Shown here: piece after piece, positions 8,289-15,174 of the stretch
Layout of the letters: each line of letters opens with the position of its first letter
Numbering within the stretch: the stretch's first letter is position 1
DNA from: Myxococcales bacterium
Lineage (GTDB): Bacteria; Myxococcota_A; Polyangia; DRWM01; JAAZOP01
NCBI GenBank assembly: GCA_012797735.1
Contig: JAAZOP010000373.1
Coordinates: forward strand, 1 to 37,351
Reading direction: 5' to 3'
DNA length: 37,351 bases
Notes under the pieces: generated by a model
Told to the model about the DNA's origin: nothing
Seen by the model: only the letters and a program-made list of their open reading frames with translations
Database searches by the model: none
Position numbers and translations under genes: made by a program

Positions 8289-10820
8289 TCAGGGCTTCTC
8301 CGCCAGCAGGATCAGGTTCGGCGAGTCCCCGCCGAAGAACACGCCGGGGGTGGCGTACTGGCCCGAGATCTCGATCACGCGGAACCCCGCGGCGTGGAAC
8401 ATCTTGCCCATCTCGTGCAGGGAGTAGAGGCGAATCGAGTACTCGATCGTCTCCTGGTCGCCCGCGCTGGTCGCCCAGGAGCGCTTCACCGTCAGCCGGC
8501 TCTGGATGAAGTTGAAGTCGGTGTCTTCGAGGTACTGGCGGTCGTCGCCCTGGAACCAGGTCGAGCGGGGCTGGTGCCACAGGACGTGGTCGCGGTTGCA
8601 GACCTGGAGCAGGAAGCGGCCGCCGGGCTTGAGCGCCCGGGCGGCGTTGGCCAGCACCTGCACGTTCGTCTCGTCGTCGAAGTAGCCGAACGTCGTTCCC
8701 ACGCAGTAGGCCGCGTCGAACGCCGACTCGAACCGCAGGTCCCGCATGTCGCCCTGGATGAAGTTGAGCTTGACCGAGCGGGCCTGGGCGAGGTCGCCCG
8801 CGCGGGCCAGCATCGGCAGCGACAGGTCCAACCCCACCACCTCGAACCCGCGTACCGCGAGCTCGACCGCGTGCCGCCCGTCTCCGCAGCCGATGTCCAG
8901 CACCCGGGCGCCGCGGGCGACGCCGAGCGAGCGTTCGATGAACTCGACCTCGCGCCGCGTCTGCTCCGCGGAGTAGCGCGGCAGGGAACGGATGTACTCG
9001 TCGTCGAAAATCTCCTCCCACCACGGCCGGCGCTCGCCGTGCCTTCGCCGCCGGCGGGCGCGGGGGCGGGGCGCCGCCGAGGGCCGGGGCCGCTCCGGCG
9101 CGATCAACGGCGCCGCGCTCGGCTCGGATTCCTCCGTCTCGAGCGACTGGACGTCGGCCTCGCCGATCTCCTCCGCGACCTCCTCCGCCGGCGGGGCCTC
9201 TCCGGCCGCCGGCTTCACCTCGTCCCCCCGGCGGGTCACCGTCGCCGGCGCCATGCCGGGCAGGAATGCCGCCTCCAACTCCGCCAGCTTCTCCTCGGCC
9301 GTGACCGGGGTCCGGGGCACGTCGTCCTCGGGAATCGAGATCACCGAAGGCGGTGCGTCGAAACCCAGGTCCTCCGGCACCTCGACCACCCGCCGTTTCG
9401 CGGCCGGCGCGGCCGTCACCGGCGGCGCGAACGGGTCGTCCGTGTCGGCCTGCGGCGCCGCCGCGCCGAGCGGCGCGAGATCGCCGAGTTCGCGCGCCGC
9501 GCCCTCCTCCATTTCCACGGCCGGCGCGGCCGACGGCTCTTCCTCCGCTTCCGCGACGGCCGCCGCCGCGCCGGGCGAATCCTGCACGACCTGCACGTCG
9601 CTCAGCGAAACCTCTTCCGCATCGCCGGCCTCGCCCTCGCCCGTCGCCGAAGGAGCGCCGTCCGCCGGTTCCGCCACCGGTGTCGTCTCGGGCCCTTCCA
9701 CCGCCGCCGGGGCCGCTTCGGGTGCCGCCAGGGCCGGGTCCGCCGGCGCGGTTTCCGCCACGAACGTCCGTCCTTCCGCCGGCGTCACCTCCTCGTCCGC
9801 CGCTCCTCCTCCCTCCTCCGGGACTGCGGCCTCCTGAAGACCGGCGACCTCGGCCCACGTCTCCTCGCGGTCCGCCATCGCTCTTTCGGTCGAGGCCGGT
9901 TCCGCCGGCACGGGCTGCGACCGCGCGGGCACCTCCGGCACTGCCGCCTCCTCCGGCAACTCCTCTATCTCGGCGGCCGGAAGATCGACCACACCCGCGC
10001 CGGCCGATGCTTCCTCGACGACCGCGTCATCCACCAACTCGACGGGCGGTTCCGACGCCCGCGGGGGCGGCTCCGGGGGCCTGGTGGAAACGGGCCGGGA
10101 CGGGGGCGCGGGTCGAGGAGGCGCTGCCGGAAACGGGACCGGCGACGGGGCCGGCGCGGTGGGAGGCGGCGGCACCTGGGACGGACGGTAGGCCTCCTCG
10201 GAGATGATCACCTTCGGCAATCCGTCCGTGGGCGGCGCCGCCGGCACCGGCATGGACGGTCGGACTCTGGCGGGCGGCGGCACGGGCGCGGGGGGCGCGG
10301 CGGGCGGTGCGGACGGCCTGGAATCCAGCGGTGCGGGCGCCGGGGGCTGGACCGCGGGCCGGTGTGCCGGCACCGCTCCCGGGACTTCCGGAAGGTTCGC
10401 CGGGAACGGCACGAACGGCGGCGGCACCGGAATCACCGAGGACGACGGCTCGGCCCGGAAAGACGCGTGCGGCGGAGGCTCGGACGAACGCTTCGGCGGA
10501 CCCGCCGCGGCTCCGAACGACGGACGCGGCCGCGGCGGAGGAGCCAGCGTCGCTGCGGCGACGGCGGCCTCCAGCAGCTGGCCGGGAACCTCATCCGTCC
10601 GGTCTTCGTGCTCGGGAGCCGCCGGCGCCGGTTCGGTCGACTCCTCGGTCAGGTCGATCGGAACGTCGGCTTCGCCCTCGCCCAACACGACGGCGCGGCT
10701 CATAGCGATCGCCTGCGCGGGCGACAGGCCGTGGGCCGCCTCCGGCGCGACGTCGTCTGGTAGAGCGTCGGCTTCGGACGAGTCCGATCCGCCGGCGCCC
10801 TTCGGGCCCGTTGGCTTCAT
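8289..10820 (-). CDS. SAM-dependent methyltransferase with ~590-residue disordered acidic/Pro-rich N-terminus
   Basis: 843 aa. Residues 1 to ~590 are low-complexity Ala/Pro/Glu-rich sequence with recurring PP, EE and VP motifs and no visible fold, ending in a basic patch (RPRARRRRRHGERR). The C-terminal ~250 residues are a class I methyltransferase: motif I VLDIGCGDGRH (640-650), motif II VVGLDLS, acidic/aromatic FDAAYCVGTTFGYFDDE, and a post-motif LKPGGRFLLQVCNRD. The ATG at 10820 is chosen because it follows the phosphatidylserine decarboxylase stop by 7 bp. Substrate unknown. Coupling to psd allows a phospholipid (PE N-methylation) hypothesis, but the catalytic domain looks like a general methyltransferase-11/25 type. 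The disordered region uses the same codon bias as the rest and is probably real. Confidence 0.75.
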   Translation of the reverse strand: MKPTGPKGAGGSDSSEADALPDDVAPEAAHGLSPAQAIAMSRAVVLGEGEADVPIDLTEESTEPAPAAPEHEDRTDEVPGQLLEAAVAAATLAPPPRPRPSFGAAAGPPKRSSEPPPHASFRAEPSSSVIPVPPPFVPFPANLPEVPGAVPAHRPAVQPPAPAPLDSRPSAPPAAPPAPVPPPARVRPSMPVPAAPPTDGLPKVIISEEAYRPSQVPPPPTAPAPSPVPFPAAPPRPAPPSRPVSTRPPEPPPRASEPPVELVDDAVVEEASAGAGVVDLPAAEIEELPEEAAVPEVPARSQPVPAEPASTERAMADREETWAEVAGLQEAAVPEEGGGAADEEVTPAEGRTFVAETAPADPALAAPEAAPAAVEGPETTPVAEPADGAPSATGEGEAGDAEEVSLSDVQVVQDSPGAAAAVAEAEEEPSAAPAVEMEEGAARELGDLAPLGAAAPQADTDDPFAPPVTAAPAAKRRVVEVPEDLGFDAPPSVISIPEDDVPRTPVTAEEKLAELEAAFLPGMAPATVTRRGDEVKPAAGEAPPAEEVAEEIGEADVQSLETEESEPSAAPLIAPERPRPSAAPRPRARRRRRHGERRPWWEEIFDDEYIRSLPRYSAEQTRREVEFIERSLGVARGARVLDIGCGDGRHAVELAVRGFEVVGLDLSLPMLARAGDLAQARSVKLNFIQGDMRDLRFESAFDAAYCVGTTFGYFDDETNVQVLANAARALKPGGRFLLQVCNRDHVLWHQPRSTWFQGDDRQYLEDTDFNFIQSRLTVKRSWATSAGDQETIEYSIRLYSLHEMGKMFHAAGFRVIEISGQYATPGVFFGGDSPNLILLAEKP

Positions 10821-10827
10821 CCAGTCC

Positions 10828-11703
10828 TCACGCGCCGGCGTCGCCGAATCGGGCCACAGCTTGGCCCACCCGGATCGGCCCGGCACGGCGCACCCATACT
10901 ACCGGATCGCGGCCCGCGGGCCAAATCGCAATTACCGTCGACCCGAGGTTGAAGGCGCCGACCTCGGCTCCACGGTCCAGAGGTCGCGGTGGAGACAGCA
11001 CCACCGGCGGTCCCCCGGCCCGCCGCCGGACCTCCTGGGGTGTCGCGAAGACCAGTTCCGTCCGCGCCACGCCGAACGCCGCCACCAGCACCAGGAACAG
11101 CCGGCCGCCGCCGTCGAGCTCCAGTTCCACCACCGCCCGCTCGTTGCTCGACAGCACATCCGGACAGGCGCGCATTCCCAGCGAGTTCACGGGGAACCGG
11201 GTGCCGGGCACCGACTGCCAGGAGCGGACCAGACCGGAGGCCGGGAGGTGCACCCGGTGATAGTCCCGCGGCGACAGGTAGACGACGAAGAAGTGCCCAC
11301 CGCCGGAAATCGCCTCGCGATTCGGCCCGAGGGCCCGTCCGAGCGCCAGGCGGGAGCCCTTGATCGGCAGCACCGGGTCCGCGCCTGCCTGGAACGAGCC
11401 GCAGGCCTGCAGCGTTCCGTCGGCCGGCGAGACCAGCGTTTGCGGGTCGGGATCGATGGGCCGCGCGCCATCGGCGAGGCGCCGGAGGAAGAAGGCGCCG
11501 AGCGACGGGAACGTCGCCAGCGGCGCCGCCACCTCGCTCAGGTCCATCCCGCCGAGCCGCGCCAGGGCGCGGAACAGCGGCGCGCGCAACGGCCCGGGCA
11601 CGCGCGCATCCGCCAAGCGCTCGAACCACGCATAGCACGCCGGCGACGAGGCCAGCTCGAACGTCTTCGACAACAGGTCCCGACCGGGCGCCGACACCGC
11701 CAT
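10828..11703 (-). CDS. psd: Phosphatidylserine decarboxylase proenzyme
   Basis: 291 aa, membrane-associated pyruvoyl enzyme that decarboxylates phosphatidylserine to phosphatidylethanolamine. FPSLGAFFLRRL and LVSPADGTL near the N-terminus, GHFFVVYLSPRDYHRVHLP (proteolysis/catalytic His region) and FNLGSTVIAIWP match the family; self-cleavage is expected at LG|ST, turning Ser255 into the pyruvoyl group and giving a ~37-residue alpha chain. Length matches the E. coli-type enzyme (~320). The start MAVSAPGRD (ATG 11703) has an upstream GGGAGG; the frame is open much further but without homology. First gene of a two-gene unit with the methyltransferase. Confidence 0.95.
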   Translation of the reverse strand: MAVSAPGRDLLSKTFELASSPACYAWFERLADARVPGPLRAPLFRALARLGGMDLSEVAAPLATFPSLGAFFLRRLADGARPIDPDPQTLVSPADGTLQACGSFQAGADPVLPIKGSRLALGRALGPNREAISGGGHFFVVYLSPRDYHRVHLPASGLVRSWQSVPGTRFPVNSLGMRACPDVLSSNERAVVELELDGGGRLFLVLVAAFGVARTELVFATPQEVRRRAGGPPVVLSPPRPLDRGAEVGAFNLGSTVIAIWPAGRDPVVWVRRAGPIRVGQAVARFGDAGA

Positions 11704-11721
11704 CCCTCCCGCTGCCGTCAG

Positions 11722-11750
11722 ACGATACTCGCCCGGCGCAGCACCGGCAA
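11722..11750 (-). promoter_or_regulatory. Candidate psd promoter
   Basis: On the minus strand TTGCCG (11750-11745), 17-bp spacer, TATCGT (11727-11722). The -35 box is part of one arm of the inverted repeat at 11745-11797. The predicted start site lies about 12 nt upstream of the ATG. Confidence 0.45.
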
Positions 11751-11797
11751 GGACGGGAGGGCCCGCCGGCACGAATTCCCTCGCGTCGTCCTTGCCG
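11745..11797. repeat. 11-bp perfect inverted repeat between divergent genes
   Basis: CGGCAAGGACG (11745-11755) and CGTCCTTGCCG (11787-11797) are perfect reverse complements separated by 31 bp; a nested GAGGG/CCCTC pair (11757-11761, 11778-11782) could extend it as a hairpin. Each arm contains a TTGCCG that fits as the -35 box of one of the two divergent promoters. Possible operator for shared regulation. Confidence 0.6.
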
Positions 11798-11820
11798 CCG
11801 CCGTCGTCCCGCGGTAGGTT
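11792..11820 (+). promoter_or_regulatory. Candidate promoter of the small membrane protein/miaB operon
   Basis: TTGCCG (11792-11797), 17-bp spacer, TAGGTT (11815-11820). An SD-like AGGAGG follows at about 11842 and the GTG start at 11854. The same -10 sequence, TAGGTT, appears before the RHH gene. Confidence 0.45.
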
Positions 11821-11853
11821 CCCGCCCGCGACGAGGGGCGCAGGAGGCGCGCG

Positions 11854-12195
11854 GTGGCGCAACGGGGCGACAAGCGACGGGCGGCCGGTCTGGCGATCGT
11901 CGGCCTGCTGCTGGCGGCCGGCGGGATCGGCGGGTCGCTGGCGGCACGGCACGGCTACCAGAGCACGATCGAACGGCGCGCGGCCGCCGAGGCGGCCGCG
12001 CGCGACGCCGGACGACCCGCGCCGCCGGGAACGCCCGCGGAGGAGTTGCGCAAGGAAGCGGGCGTCATTCCCTACCTCCTGCACCTGTTCACCTTCGCCG
12101 GCGTGGTGCTGCTGCTGATGTCCGTGGCCGAGATCCGCGGCTGGCGGCTGCTCGACCCGATCGCCGAGCAACCCCCGCCGCCCAAGCTCTCCTGA
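11854..12195 (+). CDS. Small hypothetical membrane protein with two TM segments
   Basis: 113 aa from a GTG start that is well placed behind CAGGAGG. Hydrophobic segments at ~11-31 (GLAIVGLLLAAGGIGGSLAA) and ~73-90 (YLLHLFTFAGVVLLLMSVAE) flank a charged, probably helical Ala/Arg/Glu-rich stretch (40-70). Expected hairpin topology in the inner membrane. No family recognised. It lies 28 bp upstream of miaB and is probably co-transcribed with it. Confidence 0.65.
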   Translation: MAQRGDKRRAAGLAIVGLLLAAGGIGGSLAARHGYQSTIERRAAAEAAARDAGRPAPPGTPAEELRKEAGVIPYLLHLFTFAGVVLLLMSVAEIRGWRLLDPIAEQPPPPKLS

Positions 12196-12223
12196 GCCGT
12201 GCGCCTCGACCGGCGGACCGCCG

Positions 12224-13573
12224 ATGTCTGACCCTCGCCGCCCCCGCCGCTTCTGGTTCGTCACGATGGGGTGTCAGATGAACCGCCACGACTCGGTGCG
12301 CATGGCCGAGTCGCTCCGGGCCGCGGGCCTCGAGCCTGCCGCCGGGCCCGCCGATGCGGACGTCTGCATCGTCAACACCTGCTGCGTGCGGGAGAAGGCC
12401 GAACAGAAGGCGCGGTCGGCCGTCGGCCGGCTGGCCGCCTGGAAACGCCGGCGCGCCGGCCGGAGGGTCATCGTCGCCGGGTGCGCCGCGGAACGCCGCC
12501 GTGCCGGATGGCTCGACGACTTCGCGCACATCGATGCCGTGCTGGGCCCGGACCGGCTCGGCGAACTCCCCGGTGTCGCCGCCGTCCCGCCCGCGGCCGA
12601 CCTGCCGCTGGTGGCGGCGGGCTTCACCGCCGGGCGGCCCGAAGACTTCCTGGCCGCCCGTCCCGACCTGTCCGGGCCGGGGCCGACCGCCTTCGTCACG
12701 GTCTCGAAGGGCTGCGGCGAACGCTGCACGTTCTGCATCGTTCCCGCGGTGCGCGGCCCGTTGCGCCTGCGCCCTGCGGAGGACGTGGTCGCCGAGGCGG
12801 CGGGCCTGGCAGCCGCGGGCGTCCGCGAAGTGACGCTGATCGGGCAGGCGGTCAACGACTACCGGCGCGACGGCGTCGCGTTCGGCGAGCTGCTGCGCCG
12901 CGTCGGCGCCGTGGCGGGACTGCTCCGGCTGCGCTACACGAGCCCCCATCCGCGCTTCGTGGACGAGGAAACCGCGCGCGCCCACGCCGAGACGCCGGTG
13001 CTGTGCGAGCACGTCCACCTGCCCGTCCAGTCCGGCTCCGACGAGGTGCTGCGGCGGATGGGCCGCCGCTACCGCCGGGACGACTACCGCCGCGCGATCG
13101 ACCGGCTCCGCGGCGCCCGCGCCGACCTGACCTTCGGGACCGACGTGATCGTGGGCTTCCCCGGCGAGACCGAGGCGCAGTTCGAGGAGACCGTGGCGCT
13201 GGTGCGCGAGGTCGGTTTCACGCAGGTGTTCTCCTTCGCCTACTCCCCGCGCCCCGGCACCGCCGCCGCGCGATGGCCCGACGACGTCCCCGCGGCCGAG
13301 AAGGCGCGCCGGTTGCGGCGGCTGCAACGGGTCGCCGACGAGATCGCCGGCGCGTGGCGCCGCGGGCGCGTCGGCGCCGCGGAGGAGGTGCTGCTGGAGG
13401 GACCGAGCGACCGGGCCGGCGGCACCTGGCAGGGCCGCACGCGACACAACGACGTCGTGCACGTGCGCCCGGCCGCGGGGTTCACCCCGGAACCGGGCGC
13501 GCTGCTGCGCGTGACGATCGAGGAGGCCCGCCCGCATTGCCTGGCGGGAACGCCCGTCGCGGAGGCGTCGTGA
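12224..13573 (+). CDS. miaB: tRNA-2-methylthio-N6-dimethylallyladenosine synthase (MiaB-type methylthiotransferase)
   Basis: 449 aa, cytoplasmic radical-SAM methylthiotransferase that modifies i6A37 in tRNAs. Three N-terminal cysteines for the auxiliary 4Fe-4S cluster are present (TMGCQMN C17, NTCCVRE C53, AGCAAE C87). The radical-SAM CxxxCxxC is KGCGERCTFCIVP (C164, C168, C171). RYTSPHPRF, HVHLPVQSGSDEVLRRMGR and DVIVGFPGETE are classical MiaB blocks, and the C-terminal ~70 residues (EVLLEGPSDR...LLRVTIEEARPHCLAG) form the TRAM RNA-binding domain. The HLPVQSGS and MGRRY features favour MiaB over RimO or MtaB. Its stop overlaps the GTG of the VanZ-like gene. Confidence 0.93.
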   Translation: MSDPRRPRRFWFVTMGCQMNRHDSVRMAESLRAAGLEPAAGPADADVCIVNTCCVREKAEQKARSAVGRLAAWKRRRAGRRVIVAGCAAERRRAGWLDDFAHIDAVLGPDRLGELPGVAAVPPAADLPLVAAGFTAGRPEDFLAARPDLSGPGPTAFVTVSKGCGERCTFCIVPAVRGPLRLRPAEDVVAEAAGLAAAGVREVTLIGQAVNDYRRDGVAFGELLRRVGAVAGLLRLRYTSPHPRFVDEETARAHAETPVLCEHVHLPVQSGSDEVLRRMGRRYRRDDYRRAIDRLRGARADLTFGTDVIVGFPGETEAQFEETVALVREVGFTQVFSFAYSPRPGTAAARWPDDVPAAEKARRLRRLQRVADEIAGAWRRGRVGAAEEVLLEGPSDRAGGTWQGRTRHNDVVHVRPAAGFTPEPGALLRVTIEEARPHCLAGTPVAEAS

Positions 13574-13998
13574 CGGGGGAGACCGGCCGCTCCGACGTCC
13601 GCTGGCGCGCCTGGTGGCCCGCCGTCGCCTGGGCCGCCCTGGTCCTGACGTTGACCTCGATCCCCCACCCGACGCTGCCGCTCGCCGCGTTTTCGTGGAG
13701 CGACAAGCTGGCCCACGCCGTGCTGTACGCCGTGCTGGGCTTCCTGGCGGCGCTCGGCGCGGCCCGCGACGCGCGGCTTCGGCGGCATCCGATCGGCTTC
13801 CTGCTGCTCGCCGTCGTCGGCTGCCTCGCCGCCCTCGGGGCGCTCGACGAAGTGCATCAGGCCTGGATCCCGGGCCGGTCGGCCGACGTCCTCGACTGGG
13901 TCGCCGACCTGGCCGGCGGAACCCTCGGCGCCTTCGCGGGCCTTCCGTGGCTGCGGCGACGCTCCACGGAGCCGGCGGTCGAGTCGGGAAAGGAGTGA
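13570..13998 (+). CDS. VanZ-like integral membrane protein
   Basis: 142 aa starting at GTG 13570, overlapping the miaB TGA (GTGA), so translation is coupled. Four hydrophobic segments: ~14-31, ~46-64, ~76-93 and ~104-120. The loops hold the VanZ-family hallmarks FSWSDKLAHAVLYAVLGFL and LDEVHQAWIPGRSADVLDWVADLAGG (the conserved DEx2Q and R-x-x-D-x-x-D pattern). VanZ proteins are of poorly defined function; the first member gives low-level teicoplanin resistance, but most are simply chromosomal membrane proteins. Confidence 0.85.
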   Translation: MTGETGRSDVRWRAWWPAVAWAALVLTLTSIPHPTLPLAAFSWSDKLAHAVLYAVLGFLAALGAARDARLRRHPIGFLLLAVVGCLAALGALDEVHQAWIPGRSADVLDWVADLAGGTLGAFAGLPWLRRRSTEPAVESGKE

Positions 13999-14002
13999 GA
14001 CG

Positions 14003-14533
14003 ATGGACGAAGCGCGGTCGCGCGGCCTGGTCCTGCCCTTCGACGGGAAGACCCCGGTGCTCCACCCCGGCGTCTTCTTGGCCCCGACCAGTGTCGTCGT
14101 CGGCGACGTGGAGCTCGGCGAGGACGTCTCGGTCTGGTTCCACACCGTCGTGCGGGGCGACGTCCATCGCATCCGTGTCGGCCGGCGGACGAACCTGCAG
14201 GACCTGGTCGTGGTCCACGTGACCTACGGCACCGGGCCGACCACGATCGGGGAGGACGTGACGGTCGGACACGGCGCGGTGGTCCACGCGGCGACGATCG
14301 GGGACCGCTGCCTGGTCGGCATCCGCGCCGTCGTGCTCGACGGCGCGCGCATCGGCGAGGGCTCGATCGTCGGGGCGGGCGCGCTGGTGCCGCCCGGCAT
14401 GGAGGTGCCGGCCGGCAGCGTCGTGATGGGCGTGCCGGCGAAGGTGGTGCGGAAGGCGACCGAGGCCGACCGGAAGATGATCCTGGAGTTGGGCCGCCGC
14501 TACCTGGACGTCACCGTGCCGGGATATCGATAG
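14003..14533 (+). CDS. Gamma-class carbonic anhydrase family protein (left-handed beta-helix)
   Basis: 176 aa. Hexapeptide repeats typical of the left-handed parallel beta-helix run from about residue 30 to 150 (VGDVELGEDVSVWFHTVVRG, TIGEDVTVGHGAVVHAATIG). All three predicted metal-binding histidines are present (H72, H90, H95), as are the R51-G-D53 pair and N64-L-Q-D. These match the YrdA/CaiE/Cam group, trimeric zinc or iron enzymes with proven or suspected CO2 hydration activity. An SD GGAG precedes the ATG, 4 bp after the VanZ-like stop, so it is the last gene of the miaB unit. Confidence 0.9.
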   Translation: MDEARSRGLVLPFDGKTPVLHPGVFLAPTSVVVGDVELGEDVSVWFHTVVRGDVHRIRVGRRTNLQDLVVVHVTYGTGPTTIGEDVTVGHGAVVHAATIGDRCLVGIRAVVLDGARIGEGSIVGAGALVPPGMEVPAGSVVMGVPAKVVRKATEADRKMILELGRRYLDVTVPGYR

Positions 14534-14566
14534 CCCCTCCCTCGCCGGCGTCCGCCCGGCGAACGG

Positions 14567-15016
14567 CTACCCTTCCTCCTCCAGCTCGTCGCGCAGGCGC
14601 TCCAGTCGGCGGCGGTATCGATCGCGAAGCTCCGCGAGCTTCCTCTCGTCGAGACGCGCCCAGCGCCAGGCGAAGACCTGCAGCACCGCGTAGAACAGGA
14701 AGGCGCCGCCGGCGAAGCAGAGCAGGCCGGTCGCGGGATCGATGGCGCGCTGGAGCAGGAAGGCCACGGCGGCGATCGCCGCCAGCAGGAACAACGGGCG
14801 CATCATGCGGAAGCCGAAGCGACGGTACCAGACGTGCTCGGACTTGACGTAGAACGTGCTGCGCCGGAGCTCCTCGCGGAGGTCGAGAAGCCGCAGGGCG
14901 GGTTCGAGGGAGCCGCACGAGTCGAGCAGTTCCTGCCGGAACGCCGCGTCGTCCCGCGGCGACTCCAGCTCGCGCTCGACGAGCGCGAGCAGACGCCGGC
15001 GCTCCTCGGCCGTCAC
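14567..15016 (-). CDS. Hypothetical protein with two TM segments and coiled-coil tail
   Basis: 149 aa from GTG 15016, which overlaps the stop of the upstream 53-aa gene (GTGA). Residues 1-60 are charged and helical (TAEERRRLLALVERELESPR), two hydrophobic segments follow (about residues 72-88 and 96-115, FLLAAIAAVAFLLQ and LLCFAGGAFLFYAVLQVFAW), then a highly charged C-terminal helix ending in LRDELEEEG, a probable coiled coil. No family recognised. Translational coupling to the symporter operon suggests an accessory or assembly role for the transporter, but this is inferred only from context. The frame is open further upstream but overlaps the 53-aa gene. Confidence 0.65.
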   Translation of the reverse strand: MTAEERRRLLALVERELESPRDDAAFRQELLDSCGSLEPALRLLDLREELRRSTFYVKSEHVWYRRFGFRMMRPLFLLAAIAAVAFLLQRAIDPATGLLCFAGGAFLFYAVLQVFAWRWARLDERKLAELRDRYRRRLERLRDELEEEG

Positions 15017-15174
15017 GACGCGGGCGGTCCGCCCGGCGGAGCGGCCGGCGGCGTCGAGTCCGGCGGCGCGGGAGGGGCCTTGCCGCGGCGGAGCCAGAGG
15101 CCGATGCACAGCGCGTTGAGCGCCAGGACGCCGCCCATCGTGAGCAGCATGAAGGCGATCGCCACGCCGCTCAT
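15013..15174 (-). CDS. Small single-TM protein, MetS-like symporter small subunit
   Basis: 53 aa: one TM segment (MSGVAIAFMLLTMGGVLALN, then ALCIGLWLRRG) followed by a Pro-rich tail. Its ATG overlaps the symporter stop (ATGA) and its stop overlaps the next GTG. Known NSS transporters such as the Corynebacterium MetP/MetS pair have a small single-TM subunit encoded directly downstream; size, topology and position here match, but sequence identity to MetS cannot be claimed by eye. Confidence 0.6.
   Translation of the reverse strand: MSGVAIAFMLLTMGGVLALNALCIGLWLRRGKAPPAPPDSTPPAAPPGGPPAS

Noticed and set aside
7827-10763. 978-codon open frame on the plus strand
   Set aside because: Antisense to the methyltransferase; Arg/Gly/His-rich low-complexity text with no motif, a by-product of very high GC and codon bias.
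12089-14287. 732-codon open frame on the minus strand
   Set aside because: Antisense to miaB, VanZ-like and gamma-carbonic anhydrase genes, all with recognisable active-site motifs.
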